A DNA stretch of 47,163 nt from Dongia_B soli (GCF_034044715.1 NZ_JAXCLW010000014.1:1-47163), one strand, 5' to 3'. Positions 1 to 8,979 are shown, counted from the stretch's first letter. Program-made: numbers and translations. Notes: generated by a model not told the origin, from the letters alone.

Positions 1-54
1 GGGCGGAGCTGATTTGTCGGCAATCCTGTCGCCGATCTGAGGGGACTGTTCCAT
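1..54 (-). CDS. Start of an unidentified gene running off the left edge
   Basis: An ATG at 54 on the minus strand opens a frame of 18 codons (MEQSPQIGDR...) to the edge of the window. An AAGGAAA ribosome-binding site lies about 5 bases upstream. The visible peptide is too short to identify. The 160 bases between it and the cupin gene would hold its promoter. It could be a chance frame; the good ribosome-binding site is the main support. Confidence 0.4.
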   Translation of the reverse strand, partial: MEQSPQIGDRIADKSAPP

Positions 55-214
55 GTCGGTTTCCTTAACCTCAACTTTATCACGTAAGCTTCAGAAGACC
101 TGATAGCGCAACTTGATGTCATGGCGCCGGTCTTCGCGAATCCAGTGCCTATGTGCCCACGGGAGATATCCTGGCCTGAAAAGAATTTGAGCAGCTCCAC
201 GCGTCGTTCACATG

Positions 215-634
215 TCATTTGACGGGCGTGGTCAGCGGATTGTCATTGGTGTCGACGACGAAGACGGCGAGCAGCTTCGCCGGCTCGGTCTTGCTCGCGT
301 TGCGGCTGATCCAATGGGTCGCGCCCGGCGGTTCGGGCCAGCTCTCGCCTGCCCGATAGATGCGCGTCTCGCCGTCATTCACCTTTGACTCGATGGCGCC
401 AGAGACCACATAGGCGTAAATGAAAGCCGACTTCGCGTGGGTGTAGGACGGAAAGGCCGCGCCCGGCGCATATTCGACCTCCACGGCGATCAGCGACTTG
501 CCGGGGATATTGGGAATGGTCGCCTCGAAGTTTTTGGTGATAGTTTCCGCTTCGCCATCATGGGCGAAGACGACGCTGGCCAGAGAGAAGACAAGGGCGG
601 CGCACGCCGCAGTGATGATGGGTCGGATCTTCAT
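215..634 (-). CDS. Secreted cupin-domain protein
   Basis: This 139-residue protein begins with a signal peptide (MKIRPIITAACAALVFSLAS, cleavage near VFAHD). It continues as one cupin barrel: residues about 45-125 include the A-x-x-S-x-x-H-A-K strand, YVVSGAIES and the second motif around PPGATHWISRN. Small periplasmic cupins of this kind are usually metal-binding and often sit beside oxidoreductases; the ligand cannot be told here. The start at 634 is chosen over an upstream in-frame start because it directly precedes the signal peptide and has a GAGGGAG ribosome-binding site. It lies downstream of the AhpD-like and nitroreductase genes on the same strand, separated by a GST remnant, so it may be co-regulated with them by the AraC protein. 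Confidence 0.8.
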   Translation of the reverse strand: MKIRPIITAACAALVFSLASVVFAHDGEAETITKNFEATIPNIPGKSLIAVEVEYAPGAAFPSYTHAKSAFIYAYVVSGAIESKVNDGETRIYRAGESWPEPPGATHWISRNASKTEPAKLLAVFVVDTNDNPLTTPVK

Positions 635-671
635 GGTTTTCTCCCTCTGCCTATAGACTGGTTTTCGCTCT

Positions 672-818
672 TCAGGACGCCGCCACTTCCAACCCGCGCT
701 GCACGGCTGGCCGCGCGAGGCCGCGGTTGAGCCAGGCCTGTACATGAAAGTCGCGGCCCGCGAGGCGTTCGTAGAGGACACCGAGCATCCTTGGCGATGG
801 TTCGGTGCCCCCGGATCG
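672..818 (-). pseudogene. C-terminal remnant of a glutathione S-transferase-like gene
   Basis: Between the cupin and AhpD-like genes the minus strand encodes about 48 residues (RMLGVLYERLAGRDFHVQAW then LNRGLARPAVQRGLEVAAS) ending at a TGA at 672-674. The pattern HVQAWL...RPAVQRGL is typical of the last helix of glutathione S-transferases. There is no start codon and no N-terminal thioredoxin fold, so it is a 3' remnant. A stop codon just upstream (near 818) bounds it. The family assignment rests on one short motif. Confidence 0.5.
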
Positions 819-821
819 AGG

Positions 822-1367
822 TCAGATCGCCCCCGCCGGCGCAACGGCGGGAAAGTCCTTCTCGGGATCGAACACGTTATTGAAAAAGTTCGTCAGGGAG
901 TACATGGCGACCAGCGCGACGATCTCCATGACATTCGCATCGGTGTAGCCGGCCTCGCGGACAGCCGTCAGATCGGCGTCGCTGACCTGCCCGCGGCTCT
1001 CGACGACCTTGCGGGCAAACTGCAGGGCGGCGTCCCGCTTGGGGTCGGTGGCATGGCCCTTCCGCGCCAGGATGATTTCATCGGCCGGCAGCTTGGCCAT
1101 ATGCTGGGCCGTAAAGCTGTGCACCGTCAGGCAGTAATTGCAGCCATTCACTTCGGACACAGCGAGGCCGATGCTGTCCCGGGTCTTCACGTCGAGCGCC
1201 TTGCTCAAATTGCCGAGCAAGCTGGCCCAGGCGTTGAAGGCGATCGGGCTCTGCGCGAAGGCCGCCAACATATTGGGGGTGAAGCCGATGTTCTTGGTGA
1301 AGGCCTCGAGGGTCGGTTTCGATTCGGCCGGCACCTGGTCCGGCGTCAGAGCGGCAGTTCTTGTCAT
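822..1367 (-). CDS. Carboxymuconolactone decarboxylase / AhpD-like peroxidase-related protein
   Basis: A 181-residue all-helical protein of the carboxymuconolactone decarboxylase superfamily. The AhpD core is visible as EVNGCNYCLTVHSFTAQH: a CxxC pair followed by a His three residues on, the redox site of alkylhydroperoxidase-type members. Known members reduce peroxides or act as uncharacterised peroxidase-related enzymes. The ATG at 1367 has a GGAGATTATA leader and is preferred over an in-frame ATG at 1391. It follows the nitroreductase by 33 bases on the same strand, suggesting a two-gene oxidative/electrophile-stress operon. Confidence 0.87.
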   Translation of the reverse strand: MTRTAALTPDQVPAESKPTLEAFTKNIGFTPNMLAAFAQSPIAFNAWASLLGNLSKALDVKTRDSIGLAVSEVNGCNYCLTVHSFTAQHMAKLPADEIILARKGHATDPKRDAALQFARKVVESRGQVSDADLTAVREAGYTDANVMEIVALVAMYSLTNFFNNVFDPEKDFPAVAPAGAI

Positions 1368-1400
1368 TATAATCTCCGTAAGTTGCGGCATAATTGAGAA

Positions 1401-2144
1401 TTAGGCGAAGTCCAGTACATCGGCCACGGGCATCCGCGGCTTCTGCGGCCAGTTGCCGGCTCGCTCCGGCCCGACCGTCAACAGCATCACCGGGATTTCG
1501 TCCTCGGCCAGGCCGAACTCGCGATGCACCGGTTCGGCGTCAAAGCCGATCATCGGCGTTGACCCCCATCCCACCGAGCGGGCTGCATAGATGATCGCCG
1601 CCGCGCCGAAGGTGGCGGTCCGGACCGCCTCATCGCGCTGCCGCTGGGGTTGATCGTCATACAGGCCGCGAGCGGGCCTTTCCCATTCCGGCACCATGTG
1701 CGCCGGCATGATGCCGGCTTCCACCACCGGCGCCAGACGCGCGGGGACGGTGCTGGCGTCGGCCAACTTGCCAATGACGATGAAGGTCACGGCGGCCTCG
1801 GTGATGGCGGGCTGATCCCAGGCGAGCGGCCGCAACCGCGCCTTGGCTTCCGGCGTGCGGACGGCGATGAAGCGCCAGTTCTGCAGATGGAAGGATGTCG
1901 GCGCGGAAGTTCCGATCCGCACCAGATCACGGATCTGGTCGTCATTCAGCGTAGCGGCGGGGTCGTAGTATTTGGCGGCGCTGCGGCTCAGAAGGGTTTC
2001 GATGACGGCATTCGTCGGAATCGAACGCGCGATTGCATGCGAAGGTTGGAGAGCGGGGGTATCTCCGCTCTGTTCGGCGAATGGGTGGATCTTTGCGGTG
2101 GCACCGAATTCAGGATTGGCGGCGACCGTGGCGATGCAATTCAT
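1401..2144 (-). CDS. Nitroreductase family protein
   Basis: A 247-residue FMN-dependent nitroreductase-fold protein. Family features are the N-terminal RSAAKYYDP segment (the R-S-x-R-x-Y/F-like FMN phosphate contact), APTSFHLQNWRFIAV, and the C-terminal GWGSTPMIGFDAEPVHREFGL followed by IPVMLLTVG. Such enzymes reduce quinones, nitro compounds or other electrophiles with NAD(P)H. An N-terminal extension of about 45 residues precedes the core. It starts at an ATG with a GAGGGAGC ribosome-binding site, 108 bases after the AraC-type gene and just ahead of the AhpD-like gene. The substrate is unknown. Confidence 0.87.
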   Translation of the reverse strand: MNCIATVAANPEFGATAKIHPFAEQSGDTPALQPSHAIARSIPTNAVIETLLSRSAAKYYDPAATLNDDQIRDLVRIGTSAPTSFHLQNWRFIAVRTPEAKARLRPLAWDQPAITEAAVTFIVIGKLADASTVPARLAPVVEAGIMPAHMVPEWERPARGLYDDQPQRQRDEAVRTATFGAAAIIYAARSVGWGSTPMIGFDAEPVHREFGLAEDEIPVMLLTVGPERAGNWPQKPRMPVADVLDFA

Positions 2145-2252
2145 TGGGCGGCTCCCTCATCAAGTGATTACGGAGCCTAAGTTATGGCTTAGAATTGCAA
2201 ATTTCGAGACCGGATTAGCTCAATAAGATGCCCAAAAGGATCAACCCGGCGC

Positions 2253-3233
2253 TTATAGGTCTCGGACCACGCCCGATTGCTCGCCATTGCGCGTCAGTCG
2301 GCGCCATTCCCCAGGCGTCATCCCCATCTTTTCGGCAAACACACGCCGGAAGGCCGAAACCGATTGGTACCCGACCGTCTCGGCCACAGCCTCGGTGCTG
2401 ATCGCTGGCTTTTTCAACTCATTGGCTGCCAGACTCACGCGGAGATCGGTCAACAGGTCGAGGGCGGAGCAACCTAGCCTGTCTTGAAAGTGCCGCATGA
2501 ACGTTGCGCGTGACATACCGCACAAGCTCGCCAGATCCGGCAGTTTCCAAGACCGCGTCGGATTGGCGAACATCGCCGCAATTGCGGGGGCCAGCCGCGG
2601 ATGGGCGGTCAGAGCCAATAGGCCTTTGGGTGCGCTGTCGCCTTCGCTTGCCGCGCGCAATACCAACGTGAACAGGACCGAGGAAAGAGCATTCAGAATG
2701 GCACGCCCTCCCGCTCGGTCACGGGCTGACTCTATACGCATCAGATTCACCAGGTTGGCCAGTTCGTGGGAGACGGAGCCGATTCCGTCCTCCGCATGAC
2801 CGTTCATGGCGCGCGTCACAAGGTTTGCGGGCATGTAGTTGCGGATCAGCCGGTCATGGGGTGGCGCGATAAAAAATCGCCCACACATCAGATCGAGTTT
2901 CTCGCCCTCGCCGTCGTTCTCGCTCAGCACCCATCCCGCTGAACCCCGGTGCTGCTGGGTACGGATAGGTGTTTGCCCACTACCGTCATGGAGCACATGC
3001 GCCGCACCGTGAGGCAGCAACACGATATCTCCGCTCACCAGCTCTCGTGCTGTTCGGGTCTCCGGGTCCTCGATAATGGCGCGGCCCTTGACTATGACGT
3101 GGTAGGGAATCTCGTTCGCGGCGGCTTTGCTCCAGGTAACGCGCCACGGCGCACCGTAGACGCAGCGTACCTCGAGTTGACCGGTTACGGTGACAATTTG
3201 TAGGAGATGGGTTAGCCAGTCGACTTGGGACAT
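2253..3233 (-). CDS. AraC-family transcriptional regulator with cupin sensor domain
   Basis: A 326-residue regulator. Residues 1-190 form the cupin_6-type N-terminal domain common in regulators next to reductases (GDIVLLPHGAAHVLHDG). Residues about 215-318 carry the two helix-turn-helix units of AraC (LPDLASLCGMSRATFMRHFQ and ISTEAVAETVGYQSVSAFRR, then MTPGEWRR). It is transcribed towards the nitroreductase and AhpD-like genes, which are its likely targets. No strong ribosome-binding site precedes the ATG at 3233. The inducer is unknown. Confidence 0.88.
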   Translation of the reverse strand: MSQVDWLTHLLQIVTVTGQLEVRCVYGAPWRVTWSKAAANEIPYHVIVKGRAIIEDPETRTARELVSGDIVLLPHGAAHVLHDGSGQTPIRTQQHRGSAGWVLSENDGEGEKLDLMCGRFFIAPPHDRLIRNYMPANLVTRAMNGHAEDGIGSVSHELANLVNLMRIESARDRAGGRAILNALSSVLFTLVLRAASEGDSAPKGLLALTAHPRLAPAIAAMFANPTRSWKLPDLASLCGMSRATFMRHFQDRLGCSALDLLTDLRVSLAANELKKPAISTEAVAETVGYQSVSAFRRVFAEKMGMTPGEWRRLTRNGEQSGVVRDL

Positions 3234-3908
3234 AGAGACTCGGAAGCTTCAAACACCTCGAGCATTTTATCACACTCGCATGCTGTTTGAGCAACGCATG
3301 TACGGTTGAGACCGCCGGCGTGTGCACGTCCGGACACGCGGCGAGGGCACATTGGTACGATGAGGATCACGGCCAACGGCAGTACAACGCTCCTCCGGTT
3401 CGCAAGTTACCAACCGCGATCTGCGATCGTCTCGCGGAACGATCAGTAATTATCCTTGCCTGCATGACGGAATACTGTCGCAGCGATGGCCGCCTGGCTT
3501 GGTGTGTGACAGCCATCACTGAACGGTTTGACGCCGCGTCGGCGAGGAATGCCAATAGTCGACGGGATATCCCAGCGGACTTATCATGACCTTGCGGCGA
3601 ATGAAGCGGCAGGTGCAGCGGGCCCGCGATCAGGATGAAAGCCTGCGCGTCGTCTATCCGGCTGGCCACGTCAAATCCGAAGGTTCCTCCGATCCAACGA
3701 TCTCCATCCTGGGCTTCATGACGCGCGAAGGATTCGGCGTGTCGTTGGGCCTCGCATGAGAGCAGACGAAGACTGAGCGGCCCCGCCACGCAGCTGAGCA
3801 CAGAGAATAGCCGAATCAACATTGGCCAGTCGCAGACAATGAGCCCTCCAGCAGAAACGCTATCCCTGCCATTTCCATGTCGATAACAGCAAGAAAAGCG
3901 ACCCAAAC
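3234..3908. other. 675-bp stretch without a convincing gene
   Basis: Frames are open on both strands, the longest about 190 codons on the minus strand (3933 to 3367), but none shows a recognised motif, a ribosome-binding site or a plausible start, and codon use does not match the neighbours. It may hold decayed sequence plus the promoters of the AraC gene (minus) and the acyl-CoA ligase (plus). Confidence 0.5.
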
Positions 3909-5444
3909 GTGCCATTTGGCGACGAGAAAACACGCCGCCAGGAGAAAGTCATTGGTACCGCATTTTGTCAGCTTCATCGCGGTTCGGAGAAGACAGCAAT
4001 GATCAGAGGCCGCGAACACTGGACATATAATCGCCTGTTGGCAGACGTCGAACGCCTGGCCGCCGGGCTTGCGGCAGCCGGCGTACGGGCCGGAGACCGC
4101 GTCGCTTTGCATATTCCGACGGGGCCGGAGATTGCTCTTGCTTATCTGGCATGCTTTCGTCTCGGCGCCATCGCCGCACCGCTCAATCTTCGTATCAAGA
4201 CGCCTGAATTGGAGGACATGCTGAGGCGCCTGAAGCCGTCGCTCTATATCGGGGATGCGGCGCATTACCCGCTCGTCAAGCCGATCGGCACGGATGTTCT
4301 CCGCGCCGATTCCCGGTTCGTTATTGGCGATCCGCCGGATGCGATTGCGCGCCGGTGGACGTCACTGGCCAGCGATACACAGGCGAGCGGTGCACAAGTG
4401 AGCCTCGGCAATCTGGATCCGACCGCGCCGGCCATCCTGCTTGCAACCTCGGGCACGACAGGCAAGCCGAAGCTGGTCGCGCACAGCCAAGCGACCCTTC
4501 GCGAGCTGGCGATCCGGGTCGGCGATCTCGATATGCGTGCGCATGACCGAATTGCCTTGTTCGTGCCGATGGTGCATGGCTCCGGCTTCTTCACTTTCAT
4601 CGGGGGCCTCTTGAAGGGTGCAACGCTGGTTATGCTGGATGCGGCGAATCCGGCATCTATTCTCGACGGCATCCAGGCCGAGCGATGCAGCTGGATGGTT
4701 TCATTGCCTACCCGCTACCTTCCCATCATGGAGGAACAGCGGCGTCATCCGCGCGATATCAGTTCGCTCCGGTTTTGCCTATCGGGAGGAGATGTCTGCC
4801 TGCCGGGACAACAGGAAGCCTTTCCATCTGTGTTCAACACCCCGCTTCATAGCTTCTGGGCTTCGTCGGAAGGATGCGGCGCGTTGACTTACGGATTGAA
4901 GCCAGGGCCGGTGTCCCGCCTTTCAAAGGGAACCGAAATTCGTTTGGTTGACCCAGCGGGCAATACGGTTACCCAGGGAGAACCGGGCGAGATGCAGCTA
5001 CGTGGTCCCAGTATCGCGCTGGGTTATTGGCAGGGGCCGGGCGTCTTCGATGCTTTTCCCGGTGGCTGGTATGCGTCGGGCGATATCATGCGCGAGGACG
5101 AAAGCGGACATTTCTGGTTTGTCTCGCGGTCAAAGGACCTGATCATTCGTGCAGGCTCGAACATCTCGGCGGTCGAAGTAGAAGATGTGCTGGGTAGCCA
5201 TCCGGCCGTAAAGGATGCCGGTGTCGTCGGGGTGCCGGACCCGGTCCTGGGGCAGCGCGTCATCGCCTTCATCCAACTCAAGCATCACGCGAACGAAGCC
5301 GATCAACTCGATGAGATCCAAAGAAGCATTTCCGCGCGGCTCGCCGACTACAAGCTGCCCGAGCAGATTTTTGCCGTCAAAGAGATTCCCCGCAACCACC
5401 TCGGCAAGATGGATCGCGCCGCCCTTGCAAAACTGGCCCAATGA
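3909..5444 (+). CDS. Acyl-CoA synthetase / AMP-dependent ligase
   Basis: A 511-residue ANL-superfamily adenylating enzyme that would activate a carboxylic acid to acyl-AMP and then acyl-CoA. Motifs are in order: the P-loop LLATSGTTGKPK (177-188), WASSEGCG (317-324) in the A5 position usually YG-TE, WYASGD (387-392), SRSKDLIIRAG (406-416) and PRNHLGKMDR with catalytic Lys500. Length is normal for the family. The GTG at 3909 is the working start because family alignment needs residues before the first ATG at 3999; no good ribosome-binding site was seen. The substrate cannot be deduced; the variant A5 motif makes fatty acid, aryl acid or malonate-type use all possible. The flanking genes give no pathway. 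Confidence 0.85.
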   Translation: MPFGDEKTRRQEKVIGTAFCQLHRGSEKTAMIRGREHWTYNRLLADVERLAAGLAAAGVRAGDRVALHIPTGPEIALAYLACFRLGAIAAPLNLRIKTPELEDMLRRLKPSLYIGDAAHYPLVKPIGTDVLRADSRFVIGDPPDAIARRWTSLASDTQASGAQVSLGNLDPTAPAILLATSGTTGKPKLVAHSQATLRELAIRVGDLDMRAHDRIALFVPMVHGSGFFTFIGGLLKGATLVMLDAANPASILDGIQAERCSWMVSLPTRYLPIMEEQRRHPRDISSLRFCLSGGDVCLPGQQEAFPSVFNTPLHSFWASSEGCGALTYGLKPGPVSRLSKGTEIRLVDPAGNTVTQGEPGEMQLRGPSIALGYWQGPGVFDAFPGGWYASGDIMREDESGHFWFVSRSKDLIIRAGSNISAVEVEDVLGSHPAVKDAGVVGVPDPVLGQRVIAFIQLKHHANEADQLDEIQRSISARLADYKLPEQIFAVKEIPRNHLGKMDRAALAKLAQ

Positions 5445-5551
5445 GAGCGTCCCCTCTCCACCACCGACGCTCCTGCGGGAACGGCCGAGATGAGGCTGGT
5501 GGAGCGGCCCGAGCCGCCGGCAGCGATAAACGACGTCATCGTTCATGTTGG

Positions 5552-5753
5552 TAGACGAGACGGGATCGGTGGCCGCCCGTCGAGTTGATTGTCACCATCG
5601 GGAAAAATGAAGATCGGCAGCGACAACCTTCCATCGGGCGCAGAATTCATAGGCAAGCCCTATTCTGACACCGAGCTCACTGCCATCCTCGCAATAACGA
5701 ACCGCCCCGTTTCAGGAAGATTCCTTACGTTTCCAGTGAGTATGAAGCGCTGA
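5552..5753 (+). pseudogene. C-terminal remnant of a response regulator, frameshifted
   Basis: The plus strand encodes RDRWPPVELIVTIGK up to a run of five A at 5603-5607, then in the next frame KIGSDNLPSGAEFIGKPYSD and TELTAIL. This matches collinearly the end of the intact receiver just downstream (KWPPIDLIITSGK...DDLPARAKFLPKPF..GDLSAVL). The N-terminal half with the phospho-acceptor Asp is absent, an in-frame stop bounds it upstream, and one extra A breaks the frame. It is therefore a decayed paralogue of its neighbour. Confidence 0.7.
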
Positions 5754-5803
5754 GGGAACCATTGAAAGACAACCACATTAGTTGCCACGCAGCCTGGCAC
5801 CGA

Positions 5804-6193
5804 ATGAGCCCAACCATGAGCGGAGCAAAGCGCACGAAAGTCCTGGTCGTTGAGGACGAGCTTTTAGTTCGAATTGGCGTGAGGGACTTGATTGATGATT
5901 GCGGCTATGAACCGATCGAAGCGGCACATGCCGCGGAGGCGCTTTCGATTTTAGAACGCGACACAGAAATCAAAATCGTTATCGCCGACATCGCCATACC
6001 CTGCCCAATTGGGGGCCTCACACTGGCCAAAACAATTCGAAGTAAGTGGCCGCCAATTGACCTGATCATCACATCCGGGAAAATCGAGCCGACAGCGGAT
6101 GATCTGCCCGCACGCGCCAAGTTTCTCCCCAAGCCTTTTACCGCCGGCGATCTGAGCGCCGTGCTGCACGGTTTTTCGGGTCCGGCCTCTTAA
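5804..6193 (+). CDS. Single-domain response regulator (receiver only)
   Basis: About 130 residues forming one CheY-like receiver: VLVVEDE (acidic pocket), VIADIAIP with the phospho-acceptor Asp, the LIITSGK strand with Ser, and LPKPF with the conserved Lys. There is no output domain and no adjacent kinase, so it would receive phosphate from an unlinked kinase. Rhizobial-type stand-alone receivers share the WPPIDLIITSGK-type segment. ATG codons at 5804 and 5816 are both possible; a TTG at 5762 gives a longer form. A decayed paralogue lies immediately upstream. Confidence 0.8.
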   Translation: MSPTMSGAKRTKVLVVEDELLVRIGVRDLIDDCGYEPIEAAHAAEALSILERDTEIKIVIADIAIPCPIGGLTLAKTIRSKWPPIDLIITSGKIEPTADDLPARAKFLPKPFTAGDLSAVLHGFSGPAS

Positions 6194-6530
6194 GCGGCCT
6201 TTTAAAAGGTAAGTTTCGCGAACCGGTCAATTGCGCGCGGGGCCACCCAGAGGATGTAAAGCCGGAGCGATAGAGCGAGCGGTGAAACCATGACAGGCTT
6301 CCGGATGGGCAACCGAATTGGGCTAAAAAAAGTTCCGGCTCGACGGTAGCGGCATTCCAAAGCCGCGCGCCGTTCAGTCATCTATGATTATTGAAACCGC
6401 CCGATATTCGCGACCCGTTCGATGTTCACCAGAACCGACGACATCGCCCTTTGCATAGAAGGTTCCGCGGCCAGATCGCTGAAAGAGGATCAGAGAAGTC
6501 GTAAGGCAAAAATCCGGAATCCAGTTTCTA
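6194..6530. other. 337-bp stretch without a recognised gene
   Basis: No frame here has a family motif and a ribosome-binding site. The end near 6530 is the 3' flank of the small minus-strand lipoprotein. No convincing terminator or repeat was seen. Confidence 0.4.
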
Positions 6531-6758
6531 CTATCGGCCGAGCCCACCGCCGCCCTGACCACCCCCACCGAGCCCACCGCCACCGAGCCCGGCGCCACCG
6601 GCATTGCCGATCCTGCCCCCACGCGCATGGCCAGGATCTATTCCGTTCCGTTCGTTGGCGTTGCGCTGTTTTTCGAGAGCCCGCTGCGTTGCATCTCTAT
6701 CGCAGCCCACAGCGAAAGCAGCCCCAATTAGTGCCAGTGCAAACCTTCTACGCGTCAT
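6531..6758 (-). CDS. Small glycine-rich lipoprotein
   Basis: A 75-residue protein with a twin-basic N-terminus (MTRRRFALALIGAAFAVGC), a hydrophobic stretch and a lipobox-like AVGC, so Cys19 would be lipidated after export. After a charged segment (DRDATQRALEKQRNANERN) the tail is nearly all glycine in GGGGLGG-type repeats ending LGR. An AGGAGCCC ribosome-binding site precedes the ATG. No family is recognised; a low-complexity tail could be periplasmic or surface exposed. It stands alone on its strand. Confidence 0.6.
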   Translation of the reverse strand: MTRRRFALALIGAAFAVGCDRDATQRALEKQRNANERNGIDPGHARGGRIGNAGGAGLGGGGLGGGGQGGGGLGR

Positions 6759-7007
6759 CGAGAGGGCTCCTGTCAGAGATCGCTACAAATTTGCAAGGAA
6801 GAATTTTGTTCCGGCGCGCTGCCGCTCATGCACCCTATCCATGGAAATTCCGGTCGAAAACTCCCTGTACAACTGCCTAAATCCAAGAGTCCCCCATTCC
6901 AGTGCGGAATAATCATTATTCTGCTCCCTGCTCTACTCTTCAATTTCAGGTCGCGCTACCTCAACCCACCCGACGGTTCACAATCGTGGTTCAAGCAAGA
7001 GGAAAGC

Positions 7008-7759
7008 ATGATGCATAGATTGGCAAACAAAGTCGCGGTCATTACTGGTAGCACCAGCGGTATTGGGCTGGCGACGGCGCAACGCTTCATTGCTGAAGGA
7101 GCCTTCGTTTATATCTTCGCCCGCCGTCAGGCAGAGCTCGACAAAACTGTAGCCTCGCTCGGCAAGAACAGCCGGGCCGTGCAAGGTGACGTCCGCAGAC
7201 TAGAAGACCTTGACCGGCTGTATTCGTCGATCGCGTCGGACGGCCGGAAGCTCGATGTCGTCGTTGCAAATTCTGGTACAGTCGACAGCGTGAAGCTTGA
7301 GAAGGTGACAATTGATAGCTTCAACCATAATTTCGAAGTCAACGCGCGCGGTGTTCTGTTCACCGTTCAGAAGTCGCTGCCCCTTTTGAACAATGGCGCC
7401 TCCGTCATTCTCACCAGCACCATCGCGGCGTTACGCGGTTTCCCCGGCCGGACCGCCTATGCCGCGTCCAAGACCGCGCTTCGCTCTTATGCAGGACCTG
7501 GACGATGGAACTCAAGGATCGCGGCATTCGCGTTAACACCATCACGCCCGGTCCCTGCGACACGCCGCTCATCGACGCCCAGGCCAGTTCGCCGGAAGAG
7601 GCCGCCGCCATGCGCGCGAAGCACACGGCGAATATCCCGCTCGGTCGCATGGCGCGGCCAGAGGAAATCGCCGCGGCCATGCTGTTCCTCGCTTCCGATG
7701 ACAGCAGTTTTGTGGCCGGTAGGGAGCTTCTGGCCGACGGGGGCATGTGTTCGGTCTGA
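7008..7759 (+). pseudogene. SDR-family oxidoreductase broken by a 1-nt frameshift
   Basis: A short-chain dehydrogenase of about 250 residues is split between two frames. The first part, from ATG 7008 (AGAGGAAAGC leader), has the NAD(P) motif VITGSTSGIG, the VVANSG strand, and the active-site Y-A-A-S-K. After LRSYA near 7492 the frame must shift by one to continue as TW then MELKDRGIRVNTITPGPCDT and on to FVAGRELLADGGMCSV, ending at 7759. Both halves are otherwise fully conserved, so the lesion is recent or a sequence error. The joined protein resembles the glucose/3-oxoacyl-reductase-like SDRs; substrate unknown. Confidence 0.8.
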
Positions 7760-8091
7760 AGTTCCCGGGATTCTTTGAGACGGCAATGCCCCGAGCGCAT
7801 AGGAGGCCCTCAGCGGTCAGGCCCGGCAACGTTCTGGTCGTGTACCTGATGGTCTGCAGATGAGCACCCTTAACGAATACAGGATCCATGAGCTTATCGA
7901 CCGGTCCCGCGACGATTTTCGGAAGCCGTCGCGGTCCACATCCGGGGTCAGTCTCCGTGTCGCGGAACATGACCTGGGCATAGATGACATCCAGCCCATC
8001 GGCGCCGGCTGCCCTTGGCGTTGCCGGTGGCAAGGTCGCAGGTCTCCGCGCGCCCCCTCGCATTGAGCGGCATTGCCCGCGCCGCTGGCCC
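7760..8091. other. 332-bp stretch between two convergent SDR genes
   Basis: Frames are open on both strands (for example a minus-strand segment containing DGLDVIYAQVMFRDTETDPG), but none has a start, ribosome-binding site or family motif. It could be a decayed gene; nothing can be assigned. Confidence 0.4.
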
Positions 8092-8856
8092 TCACTGGAC
8101 AGTGTAGCCGCCGTCGACGACGACGCCTTGGCCACTGATGAAGCTGGATCGCGCCGAAGCAAGAAACAGGACCACGTCCGCAACTTCCTGGCTTGTGCCG
8201 ATTCGCCCCGCGATCGACGCGTTCGCGAAACCGTACTTGCTATCGTCATTGCCCCAGAGCCGATCCTGGAACGGTGTGTCGATCAGTCCCGGCAGCACCG
8301 CATTGATGCGAATTCCTTTGGGGAAATACTCGAGTGCGGCTGTCTTGGTGAGCCCCATCACGGCGTGCTTGCTGGCGTTGTAAGGTGCAAGGTTTTGAAA
8401 GCCGATTAGCGCGCTGACCGCGGCGGTGTTGATGATTGCGCCGCCGCCGGTCGCGAGCATCGCGGTGATCTCATGCTTCATACAAAGGAATACCCCTCTG
8501 ACGTTCGTCTCCATGACCATGTCGAAGTTGCCGACGGCCTGCTCGGCGAGCGGGGCGGCGTCGCCGCCGATCCCGGCATTGTTGAAGGCGACGTCGAGAC
8601 GGCCATAGCGCTGCACCGCAGCTCTCACGAGCCGCTCGATATCGTTCTCGCGGGTCATATCGGCCTGCACGAACACCACCTCGGCGCCCAGCGCGCGCGC
8701 TTCCTGTGCGACCTTTTCACCTTCTGAAACTCGACGGGCACCCAGAACAAGCCGGGCCCTGGCCTTTGCAAAGGCCAGGGCCGCGGCCGCCCCCATGCCG
8801 GAAGACGCACCGGTAATCATCACGGATTTGCCTTGAAGATCGAGAAAGTCACTCAT
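8092..8856 (-). CDS. SDR-family NAD(P)-dependent oxidoreductase
   Basis: A 254-residue classical short-chain dehydrogenase. Visible are the cofactor motif MITGASSGMG (residues 13-22), the NNAG motif (FNNAGIG), the catalytic Ser in INTAAVSAL, the Y-N-A-S-K active site, and the C-terminal SFISGQGVVVDGGYTVQ. It resembles the FabG/glucose-dehydrogenase-like group, so a ketone/alcohol conversion is expected but the substrate is unknown. The ATG at 8856 has an AAGGAGA ribosome-binding site. It is divergent from the LysR gene 123 bases away, the usual arrangement for a LysR protein and its target. Confidence 0.9.
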   Translation of the reverse strand: MSDFLDLQGKSVMITGASSGMGAAAALAFAKARARLVLGARRVSEGEKVAQEARALGAEVVFVQADMTRENDIERLVRAAVQRYGRLDVAFNNAGIGGDAAPLAEQAVGNFDMVMETNVRGVFLCMKHEITAMLATGGGAIINTAAVSALIGFQNLAPYNASKHAVMGLTKTAALEYFPKGIRINAVLPGLIDTPFQDRLWGNDDSKYGFANASIAGRIGTSQEVADVVLFLASARSSFISGQGVVVDGGYTVQ

Positions 8857-8979
8857 GGTGGTCTCCTTGAAGACGTCAGTTTTCTTGAAGAAATCGGGTG
8901 GCGAAGTCAGAATGGCGGACCGTTCCCGCTCCGAGAATGGAAAAGAAGCGACTTCACAATTCCTGCGGAAGGAACAATC

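Noticed and set aside
3367..3933. A 188-codon minus-strand frame upstream of the acyl-CoA ligase
   Set aside because: No motif, no ribosome-binding site, and it overlaps the ligase start; kept only as an unassigned stretch.
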